This document shows, one piece after another, positions 5,548 to 5,778 of a stretch of DNA of 5,778 nt. How positions within the stretch are numbered: the stretch's first letter is position 1; each line of letters begins with the position of its first letter. The notes below the pieces were generated by a model, which had not been told where the DNA came from, searched no databases, and saw nothing but the letters and a program-made list of their open reading frames with translations. Origin of the DNA: JBKJML01 sp046596415 (lineage in GTDB: Bacteria > Actinomycetota > Thermoleophilia > Gaiellales > Gaiellaceae). A program made the translations under genes and the position numbers. The stretch is taken from contig JBKJML010000106.1 of assembly GCA_046596415.1 (NCBI GenBank), forward strand, positions 1 to 5,778. The letters run 5' to 3'.

Positions 5548-5778
5548 ATGGAGTCGCCGCGACAGCTGTTCGAGCTCACTGCCGCGCACGCTGCCGATTT
5601 CGCCGAGTCACTCGCGAAACGGCGCGTGGGCGAGGCAGCAACCGTTGAGGAGCTGCGCGCGCTGCTCGCCGCACCGCTGCCGCAGGAACCGACACCGGCA
5701 GCGCAGGTGATCGACGAGCTCGTCGCCGGTGTCGAGCCGGGCCTCGTCGCGATGGCCGGCGGCCGCTACTTCGGCTTC
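5548..5778 (+). CDS. PLP-dependent amino acid decarboxylase (group II), 3' partial
   Basis: Seventy-seven N-terminal residues are visible before the window ends, still in frame. They read as the helical N-terminal region of the group II pyridoxal-dependent decarboxylases (aromatic-L-amino-acid, glutamate and related decarboxylases): a first helix (about 4-25), VEELRALLAAPLP (33-45), AQVIDELVAGVEPGLVAMAGG (52-72 overall) and then RYFGF (73-77), which in this family leads into the substrate-site segment rich in Gly, Pro and Ala. The PLP lysine and all substrate-determining residues lie beyond the edge, so the substrate cannot be named. Such proteins are often annotated loosely as aspartate aminotransferase family proteins. 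ATG 5548 is the first start codon of the frame after trpA and falls exactly at the predicted transcription start. Being next to trp genes hints at an aromatic substrate but does not show it. Confidence 0.82.
   Translation, partial: MESPRQLFELTAAHAADFAESLAKRRVGEAATVEELRALLAAPLPQEPTPAAQVIDELVAGVEPGLVAMAGGRYFGF

Noticed and set aside
1..5778. Frequent GAGCTC and CTCGAG-type words as possible regulatory or restriction-related repeats
   Set aside because: They follow from common Glu-Leu and Leu-Glu codon pairs (GAG, CTC) in this GC-rich coding DNA and show no regular spacing.

Overview
The window is a high-GC (roughly 70% by eye), coding-dense stretch. It carries almost a complete tryptophan biosynthesis operon on the + strand, in the order trpE (5' end cut off by the window edge), trpG, trpD, trpC-trpF fusion, trpB, trpA. 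The first part of a pyridoxal-phosphate-dependent amino acid decarboxylase gene follows. There are no RNA genes, mobile elements, CRISPR arrays or long repeats. The only non-coding DNA is the 32 bases between trpA and the decarboxylase.

The organism is most likely a high-GC actinobacterium. The compact forms of TrpA, TrpB and TrpC-TrpF, the preference for CTC leucine and GAG glutamate codons, and the presence of a TrpF domain (many classical Actinobacteria lack trpF and use PriA instead) make me favour a deep-branching class such as Thermoleophilia. That placement is inference and could not be searched here.

Region by region: 1-969 encodes the catalytic C-terminal two thirds of anthranilate synthase component I; 969-1520 its glutamine amidotransferase; 1517-2536 anthranilate phosphoribosyltransferase; 2536-3693 a bifunctional enzyme joining indole-3-glycerol-phosphate synthase (N-terminal) to phosphoribosylanthranilate isomerase (C-terminal); 3690-4802 and 4799-5515 the beta and alpha subunits of tryptophan synthase. 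Together they convert chorismate to tryptophan. All five gene junctions overlap by one or four bases (TGATG, GTGA, ATGA), which suggests one polycistronic mRNA with translational coupling. The operon promoter and any attenuator lie upstream of the window.

No undescribed multi-gene system is visible. The points that merit attention are: a strongly shortened TrpF domain lacking the usual glycine-rich loop after its catalytic Asp; a TrpC domain without most of its N-terminal extension; a TrpA without its first helix; a Ser-to-Pro change in the PRPP/Mg-binding motif of TrpD; and a well-formed promoter overlapping the trpA stop codon that would start transcription exactly at the A of the decarboxylase ATG, predicting a leaderless mRNA.
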